Source: Ruegeria sp. THAF57 (GTDB lineage Bacteria; Pseudomonadota; Alphaproteobacteria; Rhodobacterales; Rhodobacteraceae). From it: 64,000 nt of DNA. The stretch covers positions 186,001-250,000 of the forward strand of contig NZ_CAIWNQ010000002.1 in the NCBI RefSeq assembly GCF_903914075.1, written 5' to 3'. Below the pieces are notes generated by a model. The model did no database searches. It saw only the letters and a list, made by a program, of their open reading frames with translations, and was not told the origin of the DNA. Of this stretch, positions 34,245-42,558 are shown in pieces (the first letter of the stretch is position 1; the number at the start of each line of letters is the position of its first letter). The position numbers and the translations under genes are program-made.

Positions 34245-34265
34245 ATTGCCTATAATTTAGGCAAT
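34245..34265. promoter_or_regulatory. Perfect inverted repeat containing the ald -10 box
   Basis: ATTGCCTA (34245-34252) and TAGGCAAT (34258-34265) are perfect eight-base inverted arms around TAATT. The sequence TATAAT, a perfect -10 box, occupies 34251-34256, inside the repeat. No good -35 is seen 17 bases upstream (CAGAAA), so the promoter probably needs an activator. Lrp-type proteins bind 15-base dyads of this kind, and the divergent gene encodes such a regulator. Confidence 0.6.
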
Positions 34266-34284
34266 TTATAAACGGAGAGGCCAA

Positions 34285-35403
34285 ATGAAAATCGGTTGCC
34301 CCAAGGAAATCAAACCGCAAGAGTTCCGCGTCGGCATGACGCCCAACGCCGCGCAAGAGGCCATTGCCAGAGGTCACGAGGTGATTATCGAAACCGGGGC
34401 CGGACAGGGTTCGGGCTTTGACAATGCCGACTACATCGCAGCCGGAGCGACAATCGTCGACACCGCGGCCGAGGTTTTCGCCACGGCAGACATGATCGTC
34501 AAAGTGAAGGAACCGCAGGCGGCCGAGCGCAAGATGCTGCGCGAAGGTCAGTTGCTGTTTACTTACCTCCACCTTGCACCCGATCCAGACCAGACGCACG
34601 ACCTGCTTGCTTCGGGATGTACGGCCATTGCTTATGAAACCGTAACCGACTCTAGCGGTGGCCTGCCCTTGCTTGCGCCAATGTCCGAGGTCGCGGGTCG
34701 CCTTGCGCCGCAAGTCGGTTCTTGGACCCTTCAGAAGGCCAACGGTGGCCGCGGGGTGCTGATGGGCGGTGTTCCCGGTGTTGGCCCCGCGAAAGTTGTG
34801 GTCATCGGTGGGGGTGTTGTGGGAACGCACGCTGCCCAGATCGCAGCCGGCATGGGCGCGGATGTCACTGTGCTGGACCGCTCTCTGCCGCGCTTGCGCT
34901 ACCTCGACGACGTGTTTGGGAACAGGTTTAAGAACCAGTACTCGACAGCTGGTGCCACGGCAGAGCTGATTCAATCCGCGGACATGGTTATCGGTGCGGT
35001 GCTGATCCCCGGTGCCGCTGCCCCAAAACTCGTAACGCGCGAGCAGCTATCCACGATGAAACCCGGCGCGGTTTTGGTTGACGTCGCCATTGACCAGGGT
35101 GGTTGTTTTGAGACCTCAAAAGCCACAACCCACGCCGAGCCGATCTACGAGGTCGATGGCATCATGCACTACTGCGTGGCCAATATGCCCGGCGCCGTTG
35201 CACGGACTTCGACGATTGCATTGGGGAACGCGACGATGCCCTTCATGCTGGCGCTGGCCGATAAGGGCTGGAAACAGGCCTGTCAGGACGATCCGCACCT
35301 GCTGGCCGGGCTGAATGTTCACGCTGGACAACTGACCTATTATGCGGTCGGCAAGGCGCTGGGAATCGACGTTGTATCGCCCAATGTCGTGATCAAGTCC
35401 TGA
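34285..35403 (+). CDS. ald: Alanine dehydrogenase
   Basis: The 372-residue protein has the Ald start [20 protein letters not shown], the region [10 protein letters not shown], and an NAD-binding core with [22 protein letters not shown], then [10 protein letters not shown] and [16 protein letters not shown]. It catalyses oxidative deamination of alanine to pyruvate and ammonia with NAD. Length matches the family. GGAGAGG precedes the ATG. It is controlled by the divergent Lrp-type regulator, judging from gene arrangement and the inverted repeat in the gap. It is followed by several hairpins before the convergent mscS-type gene. Confidence 0.97.
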   Translation: MKIGCPKEIKPQEFRVGMTPNAAQEAIARGHEVIIETGAGQGSGFDNADYIAAGATIVDTAAEVFATADMIVKVKEPQAAERKMLREGQLLFTYLHLAPDPDQTHDLLASGCTAIAYETVTDSSGGLPLLAPMSEVAGRLAPQVGSWTLQKANGGRGVLMGGVPGVGPAKVVVIGGGVVGTHAAQIAAGMGADVTVLDRSLPRLRYLDDVFGNRFKNQYSTAGATAELIQSADMVIGAVLIPGAAAPKLVTREQLSTMKPGAVLVDVAIDQGGCFETSKATTHAEPIYEVDGIMHYCVANMPGAVARTSTIALGNATMPFMLALADKGWKQACQDDPHLLAGLNVHAGQLTYYAVGKALGIDVVSPNVVIKS

Positions 35404-35422
35404 ACCCTCCCGCCCCTGAAAG

Positions 35423-35443
35423 CGCCCTCTGCCGAGGGCGTTT
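35423..35443 (+). terminator. Terminator-like hairpin after ald
   Basis: CGCCCTC (35423-35429) and GAGGGCG (35434-35440) form a seven-base stem with a four-base TGCC loop and a short TTT after it. It lies 20 bases after the ald stop. Confidence 0.65.
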
Positions 35444-35459
35444 ACAGCTTTGGGCCAAG

Positions 35460-35514
35460 CGCCGCGCCAAAGGCGCGGCGCCGGACCCAACCGGAGAAGG
35501 GCATTTCAATGCCC
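35460..35514. repeat. Two further hairpin sequences between ald and the MscS gene
   Basis: CGCCGCGCC (35460-35468) and GGCGCGGCG (35472-35480) form a nine-base stem with an AAA loop. A second one, GGGCAT with ATGCCC near 35499-35514, follows after 18 bases. Neither has a T-run. The stretch looks like a dispersed intergenic element and not a single-gene terminator. Confidence 0.5.
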
Positions 35515-35533
35515 GACCGACGGGCGGGAGAAC

Positions 35534-36340
35534 TTACGCCTGTTTGTGGATTTCCACCGAATGCGGATACGGAATCGAAACACCCTTGGCGTCGAACGCT
35601 TCCTTGATCGCTTTAGTCAACTCGAACTTCACGTCCCAGTAATCGGCATTTGCGCACCACAACCGCGCGGTCAAATCAACCGAACTGTCGCCCAGATTGG
35701 TCACGCGCACCCAAGGTTCAGGATCGCTCAGAATGCGGCTGTCCGCCTGCGCGACACTTAGAATGATCTTCATCGCCTCGTCCGCGCTGTCGCCATAGTC
35801 GATCCCAAACACCAAATCGACACGCCGGGTATCATGCGCCGAATAGTTCGAGATGATCGACCCCCAGGACTGACCATTGGGGACAATGATCTGCACGTTG
35901 TCGGGCGTCACAAGCTCGGTCGTGAAAAGGTTCAGGTCTTTCACGGTGCCGGACGTCCCGCCAATATCGACATACTGACCCAGCTTGTAGGGACGAAACA
36001 CCACCAGCATCACCCCAGCGGCAAGATCGCTGAGCGTTCCCTGAAGCGCCAAACCGATCGCAAGCGACGCGGCACCCAGAATGGCGACGATACTGGTCGC
36101 CTCGATGCCGAAAATGCCCAGAACGGCGACCAGAACCATGGCCAGTATCGCCCATTTCACAAGGCTGGCGACAAAATTCCCAAGCGTCTGATCAATGTTC
36201 GGTGTTGCATTGATCCGGCGGCGGACCACGCCGCTGATCGCTCCAGCCACCATCCACCCAAGGATCAAAACAATCAGTGCCTTCACAGCGTTCACGATAA
36301 GGGGGGCAAACGCACCCACCTGAGTCACGACCTCATCCAC
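35534..36340 (-). CDS. Small-conductance mechanosensitive channel (MscS family)
   Basis: The 268-residue protein has about three N-terminal helices, then the MscS pore region ILGAASLAIGLALQGTLSDLAAGVM and the beta-domain with VFRPYKLGQYVDIGG, and NVQIIVPNGQSWGSIISNYS. MscS channels open under membrane tension to release solutes. Length fits the minimal E. coli MscS form. The start is GTG at 36340, preceded by AGGAG. It is convergent with ald and divergent from the GST gene, which begins 214 bp away. Confidence 0.93.
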   Translation of the reverse strand: MDEVVTQVGAFAPLIVNAVKALIVLILGWMVAGAISGVVRRRINATPNIDQTLGNFVASLVKWAILAMVLVAVLGIFGIEATSIVAILGAASLAIGLALQGTLSDLAAGVMLVVFRPYKLGQYVDIGGTSGTVKDLNLFTTELVTPDNVQIIVPNGQSWGSIISNYSAHDTRRVDLVFGIDYGDSADEAMKIILSVAQADSRILSDPEPWVRVTNLGDSSVDLTARLWCANADYWDVKFELTKAIKEAFDAKGVSIPYPHSVEIHKQA

Positions 36341-36554
36341 GCGCTTCTCCTTTTCGAGTTACTCCTGACCCGCGACGGCTGCGCGGGATTGCCGAAGTTT
36401 GAGCGATAACGGGGCTTTGGTCTAGGTGTGAGATGCAACCCTTTTCCCCGTTGTTCCAGAATACACAGCCGCTGACCGGACATGCACACCCTCACTACTG
36501 GAAGGATCGCCCAACCGTGCTTACCTGTTCCAGACCGTCTGAAAGGAACCAACC

Positions 36555-37253
36555 ATGCTGGACACCACCTCACACCCGATTACAGCCCGCTGGCCTGCCA
36601 GCAGCCCCGAAAAGATCCAACTCTATTCCTATCCCACGCCTAATGGCGTCAAAGTCTCGATCATGCTGGAAGAGACCGGCCTGCCCTATGAGCCGCATCT
36701 GGTCACGCTGGCCGACAAGGATGTCAAAAGCCCCGAGTTTCTTTCGCTGAATCCCAACAACAAGATCCCCGCGATCATCGACCCCAATGGCCCGGACGGG
36801 GAACCATTGGCGCTTTTCGAAAGCGGTGCGATTCTGCTGTATCTCGCCGAAAAAAGCGGCAAGCTGCTGGGATCAACGCCGACCGACAAACATCGTGTCA
36901 CCCAATGGCTGATGTTTCAGATGGGCGGTCTGGGGCCGATGTTCGGACAGTTGGGCTATTTCCACAAATTCGCCGGAAAAGAGATCGAAGACCCCCGCCC
37001 CCGCGAACGGTACATCGCCGAAGCGAAACGGTTGCTGAACGTCCTGAACACTCAGCTCAACGGTCAGGACTGGATCGCCGGAGAGTACTCGATCGCAGAT
37101 ATCGCCATCGTTCCTTGGCTGCGCGGTCTGGACTATTACGGCGTCAAGGAAATCGTGGGATGGGACGATTTCGCGAACCTTCAACCCTATGTCGACCGGT
37201 TCCTTGCAAGACCTGCCGTACAGCGCGGCCTGCGTATTCCGGCGACAGAGTAA
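36555..37253 (+). CDS. Glutathione S-transferase family protein
   Basis: The 232-residue protein has a thioredoxin-like N-terminal domain (IQLYSYPTPNGVKVSIMLEETGL, then NNKIPAIIDP and ALFESGAILLYLAEK) and an all-helical C-terminal domain (QDWIAGEYSIADIAIVPWL). The NGVKVS and ESGAILxYLA patterns resemble the YfcG/YghU (Nu-class) group, which has disulfide-bond reductase activity. Cytoplasmic; substrate unknown. It is followed by a hairpin and the convergent YtoQ-family gene. Confidence 0.92.
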   Translation: MLDTTSHPITARWPASSPEKIQLYSYPTPNGVKVSIMLEETGLPYEPHLVTLADKDVKSPEFLSLNPNNKIPAIIDPNGPDGEPLALFESGAILLYLAEKSGKLLGSTPTDKHRVTQWLMFQMGGLGPMFGQLGYFHKFAGKEIEDPRPRERYIAEAKRLLNVLNTQLNGQDWIAGEYSIADIAIVPWLRGLDYYGVKEIVGWDDFANLQPYVDRFLARPAVQRGLRIPATE

Positions 37254-37261
37254 AACCGAGT

Positions 37262-37284
37262 GGGGTGAGGCCGCGCCTCACCCC
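37262..37284. terminator. Hairpin between the convergent GST and YtoQ genes
   Basis: GGGGTGAGGC (37262-37271) and GCCTCACCCC (37275-37284) make a perfect ten-base stem with a three-base loop. No T-run follows. It is centrally placed between two convergent genes and may serve both directions. Confidence 0.6.
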
Positions 37285-37290
37285 GCACCC

Positions 37291-37740
37291 TCAGCCGGGA
37301 AGTTTGCCCGTCAAGACGTACCGCAGCACGTCGACGACTTGCGCGGGCTGCTCGGCAACTGCTAGCGCAGCGGCATCCACCTCTTTCAGGGCGTGCTGGT
37401 GATCGGGACCGTGCAATACGATCAGGGACTTGCCCAGAGCCGCAGCATACCCTGCATCGAATGCGGCGTTCCACTGTTTGTACTTCTCGCCAAACCGCAC
37501 CACGACAACGTCAGCATCGGCGATACCCTTGCGCGTGCGAATGGCGTTAACCATCGCGCCCTTATGGTCATGCCAGTATTTGTTCGGCTCGGCACCCAGA
37601 ATGGCCACCCCGCAATCGTCGCTGGCATCGTGGTCCGTTACGGGGCTGTTGAACGTAATATCCAACCCTTGTGCGCCTTCGATGATCTGCTCACGCCAGT
37701 CGGTGTGAATCTCTCCGGACAGGTAAACGCTCAGGCTCAT
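37291..37740 (-). CDS. YtoQ family protein
   Basis: The 149-residue protein starts with LSVYLSGEIHTDWREQI and has FNSPVTDHDASDDCGVAILG and RTRKGIADADVVVVRFGEKYKQWNAAFD read in pieces (KGIADADVVVVRF; KQWNAAFDAGYAAAL). These match the YtoQ family, related in fold to nucleoside 2-deoxyribosyltransferase-like proteins; function is not established. I chose the ATG at 37740. It has no membrane segment or signal. It is convergent with the GST gene. Confidence 0.85.
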   Translation of the reverse strand: MSLSVYLSGEIHTDWREQIIEGAQGLDITFNSPVTDHDASDDCGVAILGAEPNKYWHDHKGAMVNAIRTRKGIADADVVVVRFGEKYKQWNAAFDAGYAAALGKSLIVLHGPDHQHALKEVDAAALAVAEQPAQVVDVLRYVLTGKLPG

Positions 37741-37819
37741 GGAACTCTCCTTACTGGTTGGCGCGACCCTAGTGCGAATTCTCTGGCAACCCAAGGGGTC
37801 GCAACGTCATAGGTTCGGC

Positions 37820-37845
37820 AAAAAAAGCGCGCCAAAAGGCGCGCC
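37820..37845 (-). terminator. Rho-independent terminator of pheT
   Basis: On the reverse strand, GCGCGCC and GGCGCGC (37827-37833 and 37838-37844) form a seven-base stem with a TTTT loop, followed by seven T (37826-37820). It lies just after the pheT stop at 37869. Confidence 0.92.
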
Positions 37846-37868
37846 CTGAACTTCGATTGCCAACAGAC

Positions 37869-40265
37869 TTAACCGCGCAGCGTTCCACCGGTCGCCTTGG
37901 TGACCTTGGCGATGATCTTCTGGGCGGCCGCCTCAATATCTTCTTCCTTGAGCGTCTTGTCTGTCGGTTGAAGGCGCACGGTGATGGCGAGGGACTTCTT
38001 ACCCTCGCCGACGCTGCCACCGATGAATTCGTCAAAGACGCGGACATCCTCGATCAGCGCCTTGTCCGCACCTGCGGCTGCATTGACCAAGGTCAGCGCC
38101 TCGACGCTTTCGTCCACGACAAAGGCAAAATCCCGCTCGACCGCTTGCAGATCACGCAGTTCCAATGCGGCTCGGGTCGCGCCGGATTTGCGGGGCAGAG
38201 GCACCTCATCCGGCCATATGGTAAAGGCCATCGCCGGGCCCTTGATATCCATCGCCTGCAGGATACGCGGGTGCAGTTCACCAAACACGCCCAACACCTT
38301 TTTCGGACCCAAACAGATTCTACCGTGACGGCCCGGATGCCACCATGCATCGCCATCGCGCAGAATCTGAACCTTGGCGGGCGCACCAATGGCTGCAAGC
38401 ACAGCCTCGGCATCTGCTTTCACGTCGAACAAGTCGACGGGGCGTGACGCACCATGCACGTCCTTTGGCCCATCGCGACCGACCAGCAAACCGGAAATCT
38501 GCGTTTTCTGATCCCCCGGCTCGCCATCATGGAAGACGGGGCCAACCTCGAACAGGGCCACATCTGCATATCCGCGCGCCTGATTGCGCGCCGCAGCCTG
38601 CAACAGTCCTGGCAGAAGATCGGGGCGCATATGGCTCATCTCAGACGAGATCGGGTTTTCCAACTGCGTCGTCTCATCACCGCCACCGAACAACGCAGCC
38701 GACGCCTGATCAATGAACGTGTATGACACGCACTCATTATACCCCAAGGCCGCGCAAGTACGACGCGCCATGGATTGACGGCGCTGTGTGGGCGTCATCA
38801 CCGGTTTGGGGATACCATCCTTGATACGCGGCAGCGGCTTGCCTTTCAGCTTGGTCAGGGACGCAATCCGCGCGACCTCTTCCACCAGATCGGCTTCACC
38901 CATGATATCCGGGCGCCAACTAGGAACATGGGCCATCTCGCCCTCAAGGCGGAACCCCAGACGGGTCAGGGTCTGGCGCTGCTCGCTTTCGGGAATATCC
39001 ATCCCGACCAGCGACTGCACCCGTGCCGCATCCAGCTTGTAGGCACGCGCATGGTTCGGTGCTTTGCCGGCTTCGACAACGGACGAAACCTCGCCCCCGC
39101 AGATATCCAGAATCATCTGCGTTGCCTGCTCCAGCCCTTCGCGGGTGTAGTCGGGATCAACGCCACGCTCGAACCGATACCGCGCGTCCGAGTTGATCTT
39201 GAGCGCACGGCCAGTCAGCGCAATCTGCACATGATCCCAGAACGCGCTTTCGAGGAAGACATTCACGGTCTCTTCGGTACAACCGGTTTCCTCGCCACCC
39301 ATGATGCCAGCGATAGATTCCGCGCCCTTGTCGTCCGAAATCACCATCATGCCGGGTTGCAGCGTGTATTCTTTTTCGTCCAGCGCCACCAGCTTCTCGC
39401 CGCCCTTGGCGCGGTGAACGCGCAGGTTGCCCTGCACCTTGTCCGCATCAAACACATGCAGCGGGCGGTTCTGGTCAAAGGTCATGTAGTTGGTGATATC
39501 CACCAGAGCCGAAATCGGACGCAACCCAATCGCCTTCAACTGATCCTGCAACCATTGCGGGCTGGGTCCGTTCCTGACCCCGCGGATCACCCGTCCGGTG
39601 AAGTGCGGCGCGCCGTCCAGCGTGTCTTCGTCAATCGTCACCTTGATCGGGCTTTCAAAATCGCCGGGTACAGGCGCATAGTCACGCTGCTTCAGCGTCC
39701 CCACGCCCCGTGCGGCCAGATCGCGCGCAATCCCCGCCACGCCCAGCGCATCGGGGCGGTTCGGCGTGATCGCGATCTCGATCATCGGATCGACCTTCGA
39801 AGGTTCATTCTCGGCCAGCCAATCAACGAACTTGTCACCCACCTCGCCCGAGGGCAGCTCGATAATGCCGTCATGTTCGTCCGACAGCTCCAGCTCACGT
39901 TCCGAGGCCATCATGCCATAGCTTTCGACACCCCGGATTTTGCCGACGCTGATGGTGATATCCAGACCGGGGATGTACATGCCCGGCTTGCAGACAACGA
40001 CCGTGATCCCTTCGCGGGCATTGGGCGCGCCGCAGATGATCTGCAAATCGCCCTCATCGGTTTCCACGGTGCATACACGCAGCTTATCCGCGTCGGGGTG
40101 CTTCTCGGCATGTTTCACATGGCCCAGCGTAAAACCAGCCAGCCGGTCCGCCGGGTTCACGATCTCTTCGACCTCAAGGCCAAGGTCGGTCAGCGCCTCG
40201 GCGATCTCATCAACCGACGCATCCGTATCGAGGTGGTCTTTCAGCCAGGACAGAGTGAATTTCAT
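37869..40265 (-). CDS. pheT: Phenylalanine-tRNA ligase beta subunit
   Basis: The 798-residue protein has the bacterial PheT domain order: N-terminal region with FTLSWLKDHLDTDAS, the EMAP/tRNA-binding domain (about 40-150; VCTVETDEGDLQIICGAPNA), the B3/B4 editing domain (about 210-380), B5, the catalytic-like core, and the C-terminal anticodon-binding FDX-ACB domain (about 705-798; RDLQAVERDFAFVV). With PheS it charges tRNA-Phe. Unusually, a secreted-esterase gene lies between pheS and pheT. A strong terminator follows. Confidence 0.97.
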   Translation of the reverse strand: MKFTLSWLKDHLDTDASVDEIAEALTDLGLEVEEIVNPADRLAGFTLGHVKHAEKHPDADKLRVCTVETDEGDLQIICGAPNAREGITVVVCKPGMYIPGLDITISVGKIRGVESYGMMASERELELSDEHDGIIELPSGEVGDKFVDWLAENEPSKVDPMIEIAITPNRPDALGVAGIARDLAARGVGTLKQRDYAPVPGDFESPIKVTIDEDTLDGAPHFTGRVIRGVRNGPSPQWLQDQLKAIGLRPISALVDITNYMTFDQNRPLHVFDADKVQGNLRVHRAKGGEKLVALDEKEYTLQPGMMVISDDKGAESIAGIMGGEETGCTEETVNVFLESAFWDHVQIALTGRALKINSDARYRFERGVDPDYTREGLEQATQMILDICGGEVSSVVEAGKAPNHARAYKLDAARVQSLVGMDIPESEQRQTLTRLGFRLEGEMAHVPSWRPDIMGEADLVEEVARIASLTKLKGKPLPRIKDGIPKPVMTPTQRRQSMARRTCAALGYNECVSYTFIDQASAALFGGGDETTQLENPISSEMSHMRPDLLPGLLQAAARNQARGYADVALFEVGPVFHDGEPGDQKTQISGLLVGRDGPKDVHGASRPVDLFDVKADAEAVLAAIGAPAKVQILRDGDAWWHPGRHGRICLGPKKVLGVFGELHPRILQAMDIKGPAMAFTIWPDEVPLPRKSGATRAALELRDLQAVERDFAFVVDESVEALTLVNAAAGADKALIEDVRVFDEFIGGSVGEGKKSLAITVRLQPTDKTLKEEDIEAAAQKIIAKVTKATGGTLRG

Positions 40266-40343
40266 TGCAGCGGGCTTTCTTGGGCAATCATCCGTTTGGC
40301 ACAGGCAATGGCAAAGATTGCGCCAAGGTGCAAGCGCTGCGCG

Positions 40344-41147
40344 CTACGGATAGGTGGGGGTGCGGCCCAAAAGCTCGTCCAATTGCCAGCCGATCCAGCC
40401 ATGCGGTATGAAATGCCCGCCCGGATGCGTGTCCAACACCACCTGCCCTTGCGCACAATCGGCCCATTCCGTGCGGCTGAGCGTCAGGAACGGCTTTACG
40501 CTCCAATCCCCGCGCGGGGTCGCGCCGTTGCAATTGTACTTCTCGCGCCACAGCGCCACCGGATAGGTCGTGTCGCCATCGGGGCCAAGGGGGAAATCCA
40601 TCACCGTATCATCCAAGCCATGCACATGCCGCACCTCACGCGGAGCCTCAGGGCAGGTTTCCGTCTGACGGATCGAGCCGGCAACAGCCAGCAGCGCCGC
40701 CATGTCATTGCCCGACTGACACACAAAGCGCCACGCCATCGCACCGCCATAAGAATACCCCGAGACATAGATGCGGTCCGGATCAACTGGATAGCGATTG
40801 GCCACATCCTCTAGGACCCTATCGGCAAAGGGGACATCCCCGGTATCCGCCGACCAGAAATTCCAGCTTTTGCCCAAGCCGTTCGGGGCCACCAGCAACA
40901 CGCCCCGCAGTTTCGTGGCCCCCGCGATCCGTTCATGGTTCACCACTACGGTGCCCTGCCGCGACCACCCGTGAAAATGCAGCAGAACTGGCAGGGGGCT
41001 TTCCCCATCCCATCCATCCGGCTCCAGCACGTGATACGAACGGTCCCCGACCTCACAGGCGGTATCGCCATGGCAATCGGATTTCCAAGGCCCCATGGCG
41101 AGTGCCGGGGTTGCGGTCATCAAGAGGAAAAGCAGTCGATAGATCAT
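40344..41147 (-). CDS. Secreted esterase (PHB depolymerase/LpqC-like)
   Basis: The 267-residue protein from the ATG at 41147 starts with a signal peptide (YRLLFLLMTATPALA) and has the serine-hydrolase nucleophile elbow SGYSYGGAMA (Ser132), the oxyanion-type LLHFHGWSRQG, a GLDDTVMDF stretch and THPGGHFIPHG with the likely catalytic His. Four or more Cys suggest disulfides. This resembles the polyhydroxybutyrate depolymerase/feruloyl-esterase-like group; the substrate is unknown. It lies between pheS and pheT, 78 bases upstream of pheT on the same strand, with a palindrome and a large inverted repeat in its leader. Confidence 0.82.
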   Translation of the reverse strand: MIYRLLFLLMTATPALAMGPWKSDCHGDTACEVGDRSYHVLEPDGWDGESPLPVLLHFHGWSRQGTVVVNHERIAGATKLRGVLLVAPNGLGKSWNFWSADTGDVPFADRVLEDVANRYPVDPDRIYVSGYSYGGAMAWRFVCQSGNDMAALLAVAGSIRQTETCPEAPREVRHVHGLDDTVMDFPLGPDGDTTYPVALWREKYNCNGATPRGDWSVKPFLTLSRTEWADCAQGQVVLDTHPGGHFIPHGWIGWQLDELLGRTPTYP

Positions 41148-41166
41148 AGGCCAGAACCTAGTCACC

Positions 41167-41181
41167 TGACACGCAGTGTCA
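41167..41181. promoter_or_regulatory. Palindrome upstream of the esterase gene
   Basis: TGACACGCAGTGTCA at 41167-41181 is a perfect six-base inverted repeat with a GCA spacer, 19 bases upstream of the esterase ATG on the reverse strand. Its size suits a dimeric repressor site that would block the esterase promoter or leader. It is close to, but distinct from, the large GC-rich repeat. Confidence 0.45.
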
Positions 41182-41196
41182 CATAAAATATTGGTG

Positions 41197-41249
41197 TAGG
41201 CCGGGCTTCAGCCCGGCACCCGACGCAAGGCGGGCTAAAGCCCGGCCTA
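41197..41249. repeat. REP-like GC-rich inverted repeat between pheS and the esterase gene
   Basis: TAGGCCGGGCTT (41197-41208) and AAGCCCGGCCTA (41238-41249) are perfect 12-base inverted arms. Each arm is also part of a small hairpin: GCCGGGCT with AGCCCGGC, and CGGGCT with AGCCCG. This self-nested structure is typical of REP-like dispersed palindromes. It is 150 bases after the pheS stop and could stop or stabilise the pheS transcript. Confidence 0.7.
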
Positions 41250-41399
41250 GAATCAACGCAGCGCCAAGCCGCACAATTCCACTTTCTCTTCTTTGTCCCG
41301 CGCTGCACTTGCACAATTCGCGATTTTTCTTCCTGTCGCAGCCTCACTTACATGCTGAAACGAACGTAAGCGGGCCAAATACAGTCCCAGAGGGTACAT

Positions 41400-42473
41400 C
41401 TACCTACTCAAACCACCATGCAGGTTCGGCATATCCAGCGCAGCAAACCCGTAGTGTCTCAGCCAGCGCAGGTCGGAATCAAAGAACGCCCGCAGGTCAG
41501 GAATGCCGTATTTCAGCATCGCCAGACGGTCGATGCCGATCCCAAACGCAAAGCCCTGATAGACCTCGGGGTCGATGCCACCGGCGGCGATCACCTTGGG
41601 GTGAACCATGCCGGAACCCAAAATCTCCATCCAGTCGTCGCCCTCACCGATCTTAAGCTGGCCGTTGTCCCACGAGCAGCGGATATCAACCTCAGCCGAG
41701 GGCTCGGTGAAGGGGAAGTGCGAGGCGCGGAAGCGCAGTTCGACATCGTCGACTTCGAAGAACGCCTTCACGAACTCCTCCAGAACCCATTTCAGGTTCG
41801 CCATCGAGATGTCTTTGTCGATGGCCAGCCCCTCGACCTGATGGAACATCGGCGTGTGGGTCTGGTCATAGTCGGCGCGATACACACCGCCCGGACAGAT
41901 GACGCGGATCGGCGCGCCTTGCAGCTCCATCGACCTGATCTGCACCGGAGACGTATGGGTGCGCAGAACATGCGGCGGGCGGTCGTCGCCTTCGGCGCGG
42001 CGCATATAGAACGTGTCCATCTCGGCCCGCGCGGGGTGGTGGCCGGGGATGTTCAGGGCGTCGAAGTTGTGCCAATCGGTCTCGATCCGCGGCCCTTCGG
42101 CCACCGAGAAACCCAATTCGGCAAAGATCGCAGTCAGTTCCTCGGTCGCCTGACTGACCGGGTGGATCGACCCCTGACGGCGCGCGCGGGTCGGCAGGGT
42201 CACGTCCAGCCATTCAGTGCGCAGGCGTTCGTCCAGTGCGGCATCGGCCAAAGCCGCCTTTTTCGCGGACAGGGCCGAGTTGATCTCGTCCTTCAGGGCG
42301 TTCAGCGCGGGGCCTGCAACTTGGCGTTCCTCGGGCGTCATTTTGCCCAGCTCGCGCATCTTCAGCGCGACCTCCCCTTTTTTGCCCACGGCCGCAACGC
42401 GGATCGCCTCAAGCGCGTTTTCGTCGCCCGCACCGGCGATCTGCCCCAGATATTTTGCCTTAAGATCGTCCAT
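41400..42473 (-). CDS. pheS: Phenylalanine-tRNA ligase alpha subunit
   Basis: The 357-residue protein has an N-terminal coiled-coil-like region (about 1-90), then class II synthetase motifs: [20 protein letters not shown] (motif 1 area), [12 protein letters not shown] with VCPGG-like [14 protein letters not shown] (motif 2), and [18 protein letters not shown] (motif 3). PheS is the catalytic chain of the alpha2-beta2 enzyme. A hairpin covers the Shine-Dalgarno sequence upstream of the ATG. Its partner pheT lies 1.1 kb downstream after the esterase gene. Confidence 0.97.
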   Translation of the reverse strand: MDDLKAKYLGQIAGAGDENALEAIRVAAVGKKGEVALKMRELGKMTPEERQVAGPALNALKDEINSALSAKKAALADAALDERLRTEWLDVTLPTRARRQGSIHPVSQATEELTAIFAELGFSVAEGPRIETDWHNFDALNIPGHHPARAEMDTFYMRRAEGDDRPPHVLRTHTSPVQIRSMELQGAPIRVICPGGVYRADYDQTHTPMFHQVEGLAIDKDISMANLKWVLEEFVKAFFEVDDVELRFRASHFPFTEPSAEVDIRCSWDNGQLKIGEGDDWMEILGSGMVHPKVIAAGGIDPEVYQGFAFGIGIDRLAMLKYGIPDLRAFFDSDLRWLRHYGFAALDMPNLHGGLSR

Positions 42474-42479
42474 GACGCT

Positions 42480-42511
42480 TCCTGAACCTGGCCCCTGACT
42501 GATGTTCAGGA
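42480..42511 (-). promoter_or_regulatory. Leader hairpin covering the pheS Shine-Dalgarno sequence
   Basis: On the reverse strand, TCCTGAAC (42511-42504) and GTTCAGGA (42487-42480) are perfect eight-base inverted arms with a 16-base loop. The 3' arm contains AGGA, which is six bases before the pheS ATG and serves as its likely ribosome-binding site. Folding would hide it. Translational control is inference. Confidence 0.55.
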
Positions 42512-42558
42512 CCTGCTATCACAGCGACGCGCGAAAGCAAGAGGGGGCCGGTGCGCTT

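Noticed and set aside
38775..40814. Very long plus-strand open frame opposite pheT
   Set aside because: It is the antisense shadow of a strong, GC-rich gene; its composition (His, Arg, Gln rich) fits no known protein.
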